A stretch of DNA of 64,000 nucleotides, taken from Arthrobacter sp. Soil736. GTDB lineage: Bacteria; Actinomycetota; Actinomycetes; Actinomycetales; Micrococcaceae. The notes below the pieces were generated by a model. It saw only the letters and a program-made list of their open reading frames with translations, ran no database searches and was not told the DNA's origin. The translations under genes were made by a program, and so were the position numbers. Shown piece after piece: positions 1 to 9,054 of this stretch (within the stretch, counting starts at the first letter, position 1; every line of letters begins with the position of its first letter). The stretch spans positions 359,167 to 423,166 of the forward strand of contig NZ_LMSB01000001.1 of the NCBI RefSeq assembly GCF_001428005.1, given 5' to 3'.

Positions 1-1
1 G

Positions 2-253
2 GCCGCCGGCCTGGCCATGGTGAACTCGCTGGGCAACCTGGGCGGCTTCGTGGCTCCGTACGCCGTGGGGCTGTTCAACGACGCCACCGGCGACAACCGT
101 TCGGGCCTTGTGTTCCTTGCGGCCTGCCTCGGCATCACAGCCGTGGCCACCTTCCTCTACGCACGCAAGCGCCCCGAGGGCCATGTGAAGCCGGGCACGC
201 CTTCCACGGTCGGTGAAGAAGCAGTCGCTGCCGACGAGTTCGATATCAAGTAA
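2..253 (+). CDS. MFS transporter, C-terminal fragment (5' end outside window)
   Basis: The frame is open from the window edge, so only about 83 C-terminal residues are seen. They hold the last two membrane helices of a major facilitator transporter: a Gly-rich helix reading NSLGNLGGF, a short cytoplasmic link NDATGDNRSG, and a helix ending in FLYARKRPEG. This pattern is typical of the anion:cation symporter group (sugar-acid and aromatic-acid permeases). It ends 29 bases before an SDR gene on the same strand and probably shares its operon. It would import a substrate for the sugar-acid genes that follow. The substrate cannot be named from this fragment. Confidence 0.75.
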   Translation, partial: AAGLAMVNSLGNLGGFVAPYAVGLFNDATGDNRSGLVFLAACLGITAVATFLYARKRPEGHVKPGTPSTVGEEAVAADEFDIK

Positions 254-282
254 GACTTCCAGGCGACGAAGGGCTGAGGAAC

Positions 283-1059
283 ATGACTCATCACGAAACG
301 TTCCCGGCCGAGCGGACCGCGGTGCTGACCGGCGCCGCGTCTCCGCGAGGCATTGGCCGCGCTACGGCGGAAATGCTGGCCAGCCAGGGCTGGTCGGTGG
401 GCATTCTGGACATCGACGGCGATGCGGCGCGGAGGGCGGCGGAGGAAATCACGTCCATCTACGGCGTCCAGGCCCTCGGGGTGGGCGCTGACGTCTCCGA
501 CCAGGCAACCGTGAACGCGGCCATCGACGAGGTCGAGTCGACGCTGCCTCCGATTGTGGGCCTGGCCAACCTGGCCGGCATCAGTTCCCCCACGGAGTTC
601 ATGGACGAGACGCTCGAAGCGTGGGATCGGGTGTTCAGAATCAACATGACCGGCACGTTCCTGGTCACCCAGCGTGTGCTCAGGGGGATGATCGAACGCA
701 AGCTCGGCAGGATCGTCAGTGTCTCCTCGATTTCGGCGCAGCGCGGCGGCGGCACCTACTCCAAGGTGGCGTACAGCGCCTCGAAGGCCGCCATCATCGG
801 GTTCACGCGCGCGCTGGCCCGGGAAATGGGCCAGCACGGCATCACCGTCAACTGCATCGCCCCCGGCCCGGTGGACACGGACATCATGGGCGGCACCCTG
901 ACGGAGGAACGCAAGGCCGCGATGTCGGCGGACATCCTGGTAGGCAGGGTCGGCACCGTCCGCGACATCGCTGCGCTCATGGTGTTCCTGATGGGCGAGG
1001 ACGCCGGCTATATCACGGCCTCGACGTACGACATCAACGGCGGCCTGCAGATTTCCTGA
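283..1059 (+). CDS. SDR-family NAD(P)-dependent oxidoreductase
   Basis: A classical short-chain dehydrogenase of 258 residues, the usual length. The dinucleotide-binding motif TGAASPRGIG is at residues 16-25, a catalytic serine lies near 148-151, and the YSASK active site is at 164-168. The C-terminus TYDINGGLQIS is typical of FabG-like dehydrogenases acting on sugars or hydroxy acids. It follows an MFS transporter by 29 bases and converges on the kinase/PdxA fusion gene. The ATG start is preceded by GAGGA. It probably oxidises a hydroxyl of the imported sugar acid or polyol; the substrate is inferred from neighbours only. Confidence 0.85.
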   Translation: MTHHETFPAERTAVLTGAASPRGIGRATAEMLASQGWSVGILDIDGDAARRAAEEITSIYGVQALGVGADVSDQATVNAAIDEVESTLPPIVGLANLAGISSPTEFMDETLEAWDRVFRINMTGTFLVTQRVLRGMIERKLGRIVSVSSISAQRGGGTYSKVAYSASKAAIIGFTRALAREMGQHGITVNCIAPGPVDTDIMGGTLTEERKAAMSADILVGRVGTVRDIAALMVFLMGEDAGYITASTYDINGGLQIS

Positions 1060-1086
1060 CGGTGCGCTTTTCCTGAAGCTGAAAGG

Positions 1087-3507
1087 CTAGCCGCGCGCAG
1101 GCCGGATCGGCGACGCTGCCGGGCTCGGTGACATTTCCGCGGCCTGGCGCAGCGCCTCGATCATGCTCCCCACTTCAACGATGCCCTTGCCGGCGATGTC
1201 GAAGGCCGTGCCGTGGTCCACCGACGTGCGGATGACGGGCAGCCCGACCGTGATGTTGACGCCGGCCTCGATGCCGAGCACCTTGACCGGGCCGTGGCCC
1301 TGATCGTGGTACATCGCGACGATGAGGTCGTAGTCGCCGCGGCCGGCGAGGAAGAAGGCGGTGTCGGCCGGGAGCGGGCCGCGGGCGTCGACGCCGTCGG
1401 CCTGGAGCTTTTCGATGGCGGGGGTGATCTTCTCCGCTTCTTCGCCGTAGCCGAACAGTCCGTTCTCGCCGGCGTGCGGGTTGATGGCGCAGACGCCGAT
1501 CTTCGGATTGGCGATGCCGGCGCGCTGCATGGCTTCGTAGCCGCGGCGGACCGTCCGCTCCACCAGGCCGGGCTCGATCTTGTTGATGGCATCGATCAGG
1601 CCGATGTGCGTGGTGACGTGGATGACTTTGACCTTCGGGGTGGAAAGCATCATGGACACTTCCTCGATGCCCATGAAGTGGGCCAGCAGTTCCGTGTGCC
1701 CGGGGTAGATGTGCCCGGCCTTGTGCAGGGCGGCCTTGTTCAGCGGCGCGGTGCAGATGCCCTGCACCTGGCCGCTCATGCCGAGCTCGCACGCGATCCT
1801 GATGTAGTGGTAGGCGGCGTTGCCGGCTTCGGCGGATTCCTGGCCCCAGGGCAGGTCCGCCGGCAGCAGCTTCGGATCGATCACGTTGATGCGGCCCGGC
1901 TCAAAGACGGCCTCGCCGACGCTCGCCACCTCCACGATGTCCGCTTCCACGCCAAGCGCCTTGGCACCCAGCTGCAAACGGTAGGTGTCACCGATGACCA
2001 CCGGCCGGCAGTCGCGGTAGGCGTTCTCAGCCACGAGCGCGCCCACGGTCACTTCGGGGCCGACGCCGGCGCCGTCGCCCATGGTCACGGCGATGAACGG
2101 CCGGGTGTCCTGATCGATGTTGTTCGCTACTGCGGATGTCATTTCTTCTCCAGATTGATGGGAGGGATTGTCGTGGTGCTCTGTGGCCGGGCCTGCGGGA
2201 ATGACCGCGGCGCGAATGTCTTTGATGGACTGGTACAGCTCGACGAGCGCGTGATCGTCCCCGAAGCTGCCGGGTTTGGTGCCGACGAGGCGCCCGTCAT
2301 CGGACACGCTGACCACGGCTCCGTGCTGCGCGGACGCCAGCGGCGTCAGGTGGCGGATGCCAAGGTCATCGAGCACCTCGCGGGCTGTTTCGCCGCCGGT
2401 GAGGATGAGATCGGCGGTGCCGGCGGCATCTGCCACCAGGCGTCCGAGGCTGCGGACGATCGCACCGGATTCCTGCGGATTCACGACGTCGGCGCTGACG
2501 GTCAGGGCGGTCGGCGTGCCCGCCGCCAGGAGTTGCTTCGCCGACTGCAGCCGCTGCGCGCAGGCGTCCGGCTCGCGGAGCTCGGCGGGAGCTATCCGCA
2601 GCGAACTGAATCCGGCGCTTTCCAGCCGCAGCAGCTGAGCGGCCGCCGTCGCGGAGGAGGAGCCGACGGCGGCCAGCACCGGCCGGACCGAACGCGCCGC
2701 TGCCTGATCGTGCCGCCGAGGCTGCCGGTTCTGCGTGTTTCGCGCAGGTTGGCCGCCCAGTTTCCGGGCCAGGAGGGCGGCGATGCCGCCTGTTCCGGCC
2801 AGCACGATCCGGCGGCCCGCGGCGGTGAACTCCAGGTCCAGCAGCGCGTCCGCGACGGCCTCCAGATCCGCCTCGGTTTCGCCGTCGGCAATCACCGTGA
2901 CCGGACCCCCGGCTGACAGGGTCTCGGCGAGAAAGGCCGCCAGGCCGCCGGACCTCACGATGCGGAGGCCTGCCAAGGCGAGGGAGGAGCCCCCGCGCCG
3001 GTTCAACACCTGTTCTACTGACGACGGCGGCGCGGCGTTCTCCGCCCTCCAGAGTCCGGTGTGGTCGAGGCGGATGCCGCCGGCCATGGGCTGGCCGCCC
3101 ACCACGGTTCGTCCCAGCTGGGGGAGTGCACCAGCTACCACGACGTGGTGGCCCAGGCCTGTCAGTGCGGCCAGTTCGGGGCCAATGTTGCCGCGCCACA
3201 GCGAATCCATCTTCTTGAACAGGACCTGTGCCTGTTCTGCCGCGGCGTCGCCAAACACTCCGGAAACGGCCGCTTCGGCCGCTTCCGGGGCAACGGCCCG
3301 GGTATGCGTGTCAACCACGAGGACGTCCGGAGCGTCATTGTCCGCGAAGCCTGAGTCTGCAACGCCTGCCGTGCCGGCCTCGGTGCCTGCCGTGCCGGCC
3401 TCAGTGCCGGCCAGGAGGAGGCGCGTTCCCAGGCCCTGGGAAGCAAAGCACTGCCCCACCTCGGCTGCGCCGGAAAAGTCATCCGCCTGAATGAGGACTG
3501 CGGTCAC
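1087..3507 (-). CDS. Fused four-carbon acid-sugar kinase (DUF1537) / PdxA2-type 4-phosphate dehydrogenase
   Basis: One uninterrupted 806-codon frame. Residues 1 to about 440 are a DUF1537 kinase, with the N-terminal motif ADDFSGAAEVG and a C-terminal nucleotide-binding motif LTGGETAREV. From residue 456 to the end is a complete PdxA-family dehydrogenase, with metal-ligand motifs YPGHTELL, MYHDQGHGPVK and TSVDHGTAFDIAG. Characterised DtnK/DenK-PdxA2 pairs phosphorylate D-threonate or D-erythronate at O4, then oxidise the product; for D-threonate this gives dihydroxyacetone phosphate and CO2. The GTG start is preceded by AAAGGAGG. The PdxA part keeps its own ATG (2142-2140) with GGAG five bases upstream, so a free PdxA protein may also be made. 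Fusion and start site are seen; the substrate is inferred. Confidence 0.88.
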   Translation of the reverse strand: MTAVLIQADDFSGAAEVGQCFASQGLGTRLLLAGTEAGTAGTEAGTAGVADSGFADNDAPDVLVVDTHTRAVAPEAAEAAVSGVFGDAAAEQAQVLFKKMDSLWRGNIGPELAALTGLGHHVVVAGALPQLGRTVVGGQPMAGGIRLDHTGLWRAENAAPPSSVEQVLNRRGGSSLALAGLRIVRSGGLAAFLAETLSAGGPVTVIADGETEADLEAVADALLDLEFTAAGRRIVLAGTGGIAALLARKLGGQPARNTQNRQPRRHDQAAARSVRPVLAAVGSSSATAAAQLLRLESAGFSSLRIAPAELREPDACAQRLQSAKQLLAAGTPTALTVSADVVNPQESGAIVRSLGRLVADAAGTADLILTGGETAREVLDDLGIRHLTPLASAQHGAVVSVSDDGRLVGTKPGSFGDDHALVELYQSIKDIRAAVIPAGPATEHHDNPSHQSGEEMTSAVANNIDQDTRPFIAVTMGDGAGVGPEVTVGALVAENAYRDCRPVVIGDTYRLQLGAKALGVEADIVEVASVGEAVFEPGRINVIDPKLLPADLPWGQESAEAGNAAYHYIRIACELGMSGQVQGICTAPLNKAALHKAGHIYPGHTELLAHFMGIEEVSMMLSTPKVKVIHVTTHIGLIDAINKIEPGLVERTVRRGYEAMQRAGIANPKIGVCAINPHAGENGLFGYGEEAEKITPAIEKLQADGVDARGPLPADTAFFLAGRGDYDLIVAMYHDQGHGPVKVLGIEAGVNITVGLPVIRTSVDHGTAFDIAGKGIVEVGSMIEALRQAAEMSPSPAASPIRPARG
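3365..3406 (-). repeat. Tandem 21-bp duplication inside the kinase gene
   Basis: Two adjacent 21-bp units differing at one base encode a repeated seven-residue GTEAGTA segment near residue 40 of the kinase. The reading frame is preserved. It looks like a recent slippage duplication in a surface loop. Confidence 0.8.
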
Positions 3508-3598
3508 GTCGTCCTCCTTTCTTCTGTAGATCCACCCGATTCAGAAGCGGCCGGGATGGGTCCCCGGCGGCGTCGTCGGTAGCACCATCATGGCACGA

Positions 3599-3638
3599 CT
3601 GCGCGAAATGCGCTAGATCGCTTGCGCATTTCGCGCAG
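3599..3638. promoter_or_regulatory. Double operator between divergent sugar-acid operons
   Basis: A perfect 15-bp inverted repeat (CTGCGCGAAATGCGC and its complement) is separated by 10 bases. Each arm is itself close to a TGCGC-N5-GCGCA palindrome, and the two centres are about 23 bp apart, near two helical turns. It lies between the kinase/PdxA gene (-) and the ABC transporter operon (+), so one regulator could control both. The DeoR-type regulator at 12946-13755 is the obvious candidate. The structure is seen; the regulator is inferred. Confidence 0.7.
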
Positions 3639-3714
3639 GGGTGGCAGAGTGATCCATGTAACACGGCGCAGGCCAGCCGGCCACCAGCCGTCCCGTTCAA
3701 CCGAGAGGTCAACG

Positions 3715-5289
3715 ATGACCGTTCTTCCTCAAGGAAGTGAGATCTCACGGCGCCGCCTCCTGCAGTTCGGCGCAGCCGCCGGATTTCTCCTGGGCACAGG
3801 CTCCATCGCCGGGTGTGCCGGCCCCACAGGCCTGCCGGGTCCCAGCACCCTGACCCTGGCCCTCAACAGGTCGCTTGTCAGCCTGGACAACAAACTTAAC
3901 CAGTTCGACGCCGCCGTCACCGTCCAGCGCGCCGTCCGGCAGGGACTCACGGCCATCGGGCCCGAAACCAAGCCGGTCCTGGTGCTCGCGGAAAGCTTCA
4001 AGATGACCAAGCCCACGCAGTGGACCGTCAGGCTCCGCGAGGGCGTCCGCTACTCCGACGGCACGCCGGTGGTGATCGAGGACATCGCCACGGCCCTGAA
4101 GATGTACCAGCAGGTGCAGGGATCCTTCGTGGCCGGGTTCTTCCCCGAGTTCCCCACCGTGGTGCCCGTTGACGAGCGGACCTTCCTGATGGAGTCCAAG
4201 AACCCCATCCCCATCCTGGATTCGCTCATGAGCATGATCCTGATCAGCCCGGCGGCCAAGAACAAGCCCGAAGAGCTCCAGGAGGGCGTTGGATCCGGCC
4301 CTTACGTGGTCACCAAGTACAACCGCGGCGCCGGAACCTACAGCCTCAAGCGCAATGAGAACTACTGGGGCCCCGCGCCCAAGGTGGACAACGTCGAGGT
4401 CCGCTTCCTCCCCGAGGAATCCAGCCGCGTGATCGCCCTGCGCAGCGGCGAGGTGGACGTCATCGACTCCATCACCCCCGACTCGCGCGAACAGCTGGCG
4501 GGACTTCCCGGCGTCGTCCTTGCCGAAGCCTCCAGCCTTCGGCTGAACCAGATCTTCTACAACTTCCGCAAGCCCGCCGGCCACCCGCTGGCCGACGTCC
4601 GGGTCCGCGAGGCCCTCAGCTGGGCGGTCGACGGCGAGGCGCTGGTCAGGGACGTGCTGGTCGATTCGGTCAGCGCGGCCGAAGGCGTGGTGCCGTCCAG
4701 CCTCACGGGCTACTCCAAGACCGGCACCTACACCTACGACCCGGAGAAGGCCAAGGCAACGCTGAAGAGCCTGGGCGTCACCGACCTGAACCTGAAGATC
4801 ATCTGGGAAACCGGCGAATTCGCGTCGGACACCTCCGTGATGGAGGCCCTTGTGGAAATGTTCGGCGCCGTCGGCGTGAAGACCCAGCTCCAGCAGTTCG
4901 AGCCCGGCGGCAACATCCTCGCCTGGCGCCAGGGCAAGCAGGGCGACTGGGACCTGCTGGGCAACGGTTTCAGCAGCCCCACCGGCCTGGCCATCACCAT
5001 GATGCAGGGCATGTACGCCGGCACTCCCGAGAAGGAGAAGACCCGCGACACCTACCAGGGCTATGTCTTCCCGGAGGTGCAGGCCAAGATCCAGGCGGCA
5101 TCCTCCGAAGTGGACCCCGTCCGCCGGCAGCAGCGGCTCGCCGTGGCGCAGAAGGCCATCTGGGACACCTGGCCGTGCGCCTGGGCCTTCGTGCCCAAGT
5201 CCGTGCTGGCCCACCAGAAGCGTGTCAGTGGCCTCGCCTTGGCGCCCACCAACTCCTACCCCCTTGTTGATGTCCGGCTGGAGGCCTGA
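3715..5289 (+). CDS. ABC transporter substrate-binding lipoprotein (SBP_bac_5, Tat-type signal)
   Basis: Extracellular solute-binding protein of the peptide/nickel/oligosaccharide family (SBP_bac_5), 524 residues. The ATG at 3715 is chosen because GAGAGG precedes it; earlier in-frame codons fall inside the operator. Residues 11-18 (SRRRLLQF) form a twin-arginine motif, and a lipobox SIAG-C places the lipidated cysteine at residue 34. Motifs include LREGVRYSDGTPV and the conserved NENYWGPAPKV. It is the first gene of a complete permease/ATPase operon. Despite the family name, such proteins often bind oligosaccharides or glycosides, and the sugar-acid enzymes downstream suggest that here. Confidence 0.9.
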   Translation: MTVLPQGSEISRRRLLQFGAAAGFLLGTGSIAGCAGPTGLPGPSTLTLALNRSLVSLDNKLNQFDAAVTVQRAVRQGLTAIGPETKPVLVLAESFKMTKPTQWTVRLREGVRYSDGTPVVIEDIATALKMYQQVQGSFVAGFFPEFPTVVPVDERTFLMESKNPIPILDSLMSMILISPAAKNKPEELQEGVGSGPYVVTKYNRGAGTYSLKRNENYWGPAPKVDNVEVRFLPEESSRVIALRSGEVDVIDSITPDSREQLAGLPGVVLAEASSLRLNQIFYNFRKPAGHPLADVRVREALSWAVDGEALVRDVLVDSVSAAEGVVPSSLTGYSKTGTYTYDPEKAKATLKSLGVTDLNLKIIWETGEFASDTSVMEALVEMFGAVGVKTQLQQFEPGGNILAWRQGKQGDWDLLGNGFSSPTGLAITMMQGMYAGTPEKEKTRDTYQGYVFPEVQAKIQAASSEVDPVRRQQRLAVAQKAIWDTWPCAWAFVPKSVLAHQKRVSGLALAPTNSYPLVDVRLEA

Positions 5290-5292
5290 GTC

Positions 5293-6228
5293 ATGACGAA
5301 CTACATCCTCAAACGGCTCGGCCAAGGCCTGCTGACAGTGTTCCTCACTGTCTCCACGGTCTTCATCCTGATCCGCCTGGCCCCGGGGGATCCGGCCGTA
5401 TCCTACGCCGGACCGCTTGCCACCACCGAACAGCTGGCCAAGGTCCGCGAGCAGTTCGGACTGGACCGCCCCGTGCTGGAGCAGTACTGGATCTTCCTGC
5501 AGCAGCTGTTCACCGGCAACCTCGGCACCTCCTACTCCTTCCAGGCGCCGGCCATGCAGGTGGTGGCCGAGCGGATGCCCTACACACTGACGCTCGCCAC
5601 GGCCTCGATCCTCCTCACCGCGGTGGTCGCCATCCCGCTGGGCGTGTGGATGTCCCGCCGCCCGGACACCAACCGCGAACTCGGCGTCAACGTCCTCACC
5701 ATCGCGGGGCAGTCCATGCCGGACTTCTGGACCGGCATCATGCTCCTGACCGGCTTCGCCGTCCTGATCCCGCTGTTCCCGGCGTCGGGGTTCGCCACCT
5801 GGGGCGGGCTGGTGCTCCCCACGGTCACCATCGCCATCCTCCAGATCGCCCTGATTTCGCGGATGGTCCGGCGGGAGATGACCGCCAACTTCGCGGCACC
5901 GTTCCTGACCGTGGCACGGTCCCGGGGCGTCCGGAACTCGGTCCTGACCTGGCGCTACGCCATGGGCAACTCCGCCATTCCCGTTTTCACCGCGCTCGGC
6001 ACGCGGTTCGCCGCCATGCTCAACGGCGTGGTGGTGGTGGAGGTGGTGTTCGCCTGGCCGGGCGTTGGCTCCCTGATCGTCCGTGCACTGGAAACCCGCG
6101 ACTACCCGCTGATCCAGGCGACCGTCCTGCTGACGGCCCTGCTGGCGGTAGGCGTCCAGCTGGTCATCGACCTCGCCTACCCCCTTCTTGATCCCCGCGT
6201 TCGTCTTGGAAAGGCGGCAACAGCATGA
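5293..6228 (+). CDS. ABC transporter permease, DppB/OppB type
   Basis: Inner-membrane permease of 311 residues. It starts with the usual N-terminal helix (LGQGLLTVFLTVSTVFILIRLAPGDPA), and the cytoplasmic coupling loop near residues 195-225 contains RSRGVRNSVLTWRYAMGN, the EAA-like motif that contacts the ATPase. It starts three bases after the binding-protein stop and its last codons overlap the next permease by four bases (ATGA), so the operon is translationally coupled. It pairs with the DppC-type subunit to form the membrane channel. Confidence 0.92.
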   Translation: MTNYILKRLGQGLLTVFLTVSTVFILIRLAPGDPAVSYAGPLATTEQLAKVREQFGLDRPVLEQYWIFLQQLFTGNLGTSYSFQAPAMQVVAERMPYTLTLATASILLTAVVAIPLGVWMSRRPDTNRELGVNVLTIAGQSMPDFWTGIMLLTGFAVLIPLFPASGFATWGGLVLPTVTIAILQIALISRMVRREMTANFAAPFLTVARSRGVRNSVLTWRYAMGNSAIPVFTALGTRFAAMLNGVVVVEVVFAWPGVGSLIVRALETRDYPLIQATVLLTALLAVGVQLVIDLAYPLLDPRVRLGKAATA

Positions 6229-7169
6229 GCCTCGACACCGCACCTCCGGCAGAAGTCCCGGCAGGCCTGCCGTCCGGATCTCCGGAGCGGAAACCGTCCC
6301 CGAGCGCCGTCACGAAGGAGCTGATCGCGAAGGCGGGCGCCACCCGCCGCCGCAAGGCAGCGCAGTGGAAGATGCGGATCGGCGCGGTCTGCACCCTGAT
6401 CGTCATCGTCCCCATCCTGCTGGCCCAGCTGCTTCCGCTGCCGGACGCAAACCACCAGGACCTCTCCGCCCGCCGGCTCGCGCCGCTCATGGACGGCCAC
6501 CTCTTCGGCACCGACCAGCTCGGGCGCGACCTGCTCTCCCGCGTCCTGCACGGCGGCCAGGTCTCGCTGACCATCGGCGTCCTGGCCGTGGTGGTGTCGG
6601 GCGCCATCGGCATCATCCTCGGCGCCGCGGCCGGCTATTTCGGCGGCTGGGTGGACACGTTGGTTTCCCGCATCCTTGAAGCCCAGATGTCGCTGCCGCT
6701 CCTGATGATGCTGCTGCTGGTCGTGGCCCTGTTCGGCCCGTCCATCCCGGTCATCACGTTTGTGATCGCCATTGCCCAATGGCCGGAAGTGGCGCGGCTG
6801 ACCCGGTCCATGGTGCTCGTGGAGCGCGAAAAGCCGTACGTGTCCGCGGCCCGGATCCTGGGCCTGCACCGGATCCAGATCCTGATCGAGCACATCATCC
6901 CCAACGTCATCAAGCAGGCAACGCTGGTTGTCCTGCTCCTCCTGGCCCAGGCCGTGCTCCTGGAAAGCGCGCTCAGCTTCCTCGGCGCCGGCCCGCAGCG
7001 GCCGTTCGCCACCTGGGGACGCATCATCTCCGACGGCCAGGACTACATCACCACCTCATGGTGGATGGTCACCCTGCCCGGCCTGGTGATCGTGCTCATG
7101 GTGGTGGGCGTGAACCTGCTGGGCGACGGCCTCCGCGACCGTCCCCGCCGCAAGAAGAAGGGTGCCTGA
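6225..7169 (+). CDS. ABC transporter permease, DppC/OppC type
   Basis: Second membrane subunit, 314 residues. It has an extended charged cytoplasmic N-terminus of about 50 residues, then a helix near 55-75, the DppC signature GTDQLGRDLLSRVLHGG, and an EAA loop around AARILGLHRIQILIEHIIPN. The C-terminus ends in a basic RPRRKKKGA tail. The four-base overlaps with both neighbours show that the transporter genes are one operon. The alanine-rich, weakly conserved N-terminus has no recognised domain. Confidence 0.92.
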   Translation: MSLDTAPPAEVPAGLPSGSPERKPSPSAVTKELIAKAGATRRRKAAQWKMRIGAVCTLIVIVPILLAQLLPLPDANHQDLSARRLAPLMDGHLFGTDQLGRDLLSRVLHGGQVSLTIGVLAVVVSGAIGIILGAAAGYFGGWVDTLVSRILEAQMSLPLLMMLLLVVALFGPSIPVITFVIAIAQWPEVARLTRSMVLVEREKPYVSAARILGLHRIQILIEHIIPNVIKQATLVVLLLLAQAVLLESALSFLGAGPQRPFATWGRIISDGQDYITTSWWMVTLPGLVIVLMVVGVNLLGDGLRDRPRRKKKGA

Positions 7170-7170
7170 C

Positions 7171-8172
7171 ATGAACGCACACACAGACGCAGGCCATCAG
7201 GAGCAGGCCCTGCTGGAGGTCCGCGACTTCCAGGTGGAACTGATCACCGACGCAGGCATCATCCGCGCCGTGGACTCCGTGAGCTTCAGCATCCACCGGG
7301 GCGAAACCGTCACCATCATCGGTGAGTCCGGCTCGGGGAAATCGACTACGGCGATGGGCATCCTGCGGCTGCTGCCGGAGGACCTGGCCGTGATCTCGGG
7401 CTCCGTGCTGATCGACGGCGTCGACGTGATCGCCGAGCCCAAGGCAATCGACAAGGTCCGCGGCAAGACGCTCGCCCTGATACCCCAGGACCCCATGACC
7501 GCCCTGAGCCCGGTGCACTCCATCGGCAGCCAGCTGTCCGAGGCCATCAGGATCGCCGGCGCCGCCTCCAGGGACAAGGACGCCGTCCGGGCCCGCGCCA
7601 TCCGCCTGCTGGAGCAGGTCCACATCCCGACGCCGGAAAAGCAGCTGAAGAAGTATCCCCACCAGCTGTCCGGCGGCATGCTCCAGCGCGTGCTGATCGC
7701 CATCGCCCTGGCCAGCGAACCGCAGCTCCTCGTGGCCGACGAGCCCACCTCGGCCCTGGACGTCACCGTGCAGGGCGGCATCCTGGACCTCCTGCTGGAG
7801 CTCCAGGAACAGCGCGGCATCGGCATCCTGATGATCACCCACGACCTCGGCGTGGCCCGGCTCATCTCGGACCGGATCCACGTGATGAAGGACGGCTCCT
7901 TCGTGGAGTCCGGCGAGGTCCAGCAGATCGTGGAGCATCCCGCCACGGAGTACACCCGCAGCCTCCTGGCGGCAGTGCCGGTCCTGGGCCCGTGGGACGA
8001 AACCCCCGGGCTGCCGGCACACGAAACCCCGGCCGCAAGTGAAGACCCGGCCGCAAACGGCGGCGACGGGACGGCCGGCGGCGACAGCACCGCCGTCGGA
8101 AGTCCCGCCGTCGACACCACCACCACGGCGCCCGGCGCCGCCCTGACCAGGACTGGAGTCCGCCATGAGTAA
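7171..8172 (+). CDS. ABC transporter ATPase, DppD type
   Basis: First ATPase subunit. The ATG at 7171 is preferred over the in-frame GTG at 7162, which overlaps the previous gene. Walker A GESGSGKST is near residue 51, the signature is LSGGM, and Walker B with the following Asp-loop is [12 protein letters not shown]. The oligopeptide/dipeptide C-terminal region is followed by a low-complexity Gly/Ala/Thr/Pro tail (about the last 55 residues), probably disordered. It powers the transporter as a heterodimer with the next ATPase. Confidence 0.9.
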   Translation: MNAHTDAGHQEQALLEVRDFQVELITDAGIIRAVDSVSFSIHRGETVTIIGESGSGKSTTAMGILRLLPEDLAVISGSVLIDGVDVIAEPKAIDKVRGKTLALIPQDPMTALSPVHSIGSQLSEAIRIAGAASRDKDAVRARAIRLLEQVHIPTPEKQLKKYPHQLSGGMLQRVLIAIALASEPQLLVADEPTSALDVTVQGGILDLLLELQEQRGIGILMITHDLGVARLISDRIHVMKDGSFVESGEVQQIVEHPATEYTRSLLAAVPVLGPWDETPGLPAHETPAASEDPAANGGDGTAGGDSTAVGSPAVDTTTTAPGAALTRTGVRHE

Positions 8173-8998
8173 GCCGTTCCTCTCCGTCGAAAACCTCGTG
8201 GTGGACTACCACGTGCCGGGCGGCACCTTCCGGGCCGTGGACGACGTCTCCTTCTCGGTGGACAAGGGCAAGACGATCGCCGTCGTCGGTGAATCGGGCT
8301 GCGGCAAATCGACCATCGCGAAGGCGCTGATGCGGCTGGTGACGCCGGCCAGCGGCCGGATCGAGCTGGACGGAACGGACCTGGCCACGCTCAGTGAGGC
8401 GAAGCTGCGCCCGCTCCGCTCCAAGTTCCAGATGGTCTTCCAGGATCCCTACGGCTCCCTGGACCCGCACCTCACCGCGCAGGAGATCGTGGCCGAGCCG
8501 CTGAAGCTGCAGGGCGTGAAGTCCCGGGCCGAGCGGAACAAGGCGGCGGCGAAGCTGATCGACCAGGTGGGCCTGCCCGCCAAATCCCTGGACCGCCATC
8601 CGGCGGAATTCTCCGGCGGCCAGCGGCAGCGGATCGGCATCGCCCGCGCCCTGGCCTCGAAGCCGGAGCTGCTGGTCTGCGACGAGGCCACCAGCGCCCT
8701 GGACGTCTCCGTGCAGGCACAGGTGCTGCGGCTGCTGAAGTCCATCCAGGAGGAGACCGGCATTACGTACGTCTTCATCTCGCACAACCTTGGCGTCGTG
8801 CAGGAGATCAGCGATAGCGTCATGGTCATGCAGCGCGGCCGGCTCGTGGAGTCCGGAACCACCGCGTCAGTCCTGACATCCCCCAAGGAGGACTACACCC
8901 GCAGGCTCCGCCGCGCGGCACTGGACCCGTCCACCATGCGCGGGCTCAAGCCGCGGCACCTTGTCTCGTCGCTGGCCCTCGCCAACCAGCCGGGCTGA
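8165..8998 (+). CDS. ABC transporter ATPase, DppF type
   Basis: Second ATPase subunit of 277 residues, overlapping the previous gene by eight bases. Walker A GESGCGKST, signature FSGGQRQR and Walker B LLVCDEATSALD are all intact, and the switch histidine is in FISHNLG. It lacks the extended oligopeptide C-terminal domain, which is common in DppF-type partners. The operon continues into metabolic genes about 55 bases downstream, which ties import to catabolism. Confidence 0.9.
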   Translation: MSKPFLSVENLVVDYHVPGGTFRAVDDVSFSVDKGKTIAVVGESGCGKSTIAKALMRLVTPASGRIELDGTDLATLSEAKLRPLRSKFQMVFQDPYGSLDPHLTAQEIVAEPLKLQGVKSRAERNKAAAKLIDQVGLPAKSLDRHPAEFSGGQRQRIGIARALASKPELLVCDEATSALDVSVQAQVLRLLKSIQEETGITYVFISHNLGVVQEISDSVMVMQRGRLVESGTTASVLTSPKEDYTRRLRRAALDPSTMRGLKPRHLVSSLALANQPG

Positions 8999-9054
8999 CC
9001 TGAATCCAACCTGAACTGAACCAAACACACACTGCAACCATGAGGAACCAACAC

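Noticed and set aside
1213-2916. A 567-codon open frame on the plus strand across the kinase/PdxA fusion.
   Set aside because: It is the complement of a real gene; composition is His/Arg/Asp-rich and matches no family.
3745-6243. An 832-codon open frame on the minus strand opposite the ABC transporter.
   Set aside because: Shadow of two real genes; the product is an unlikely repetitive Gly/Asp/His/Arg sequence.
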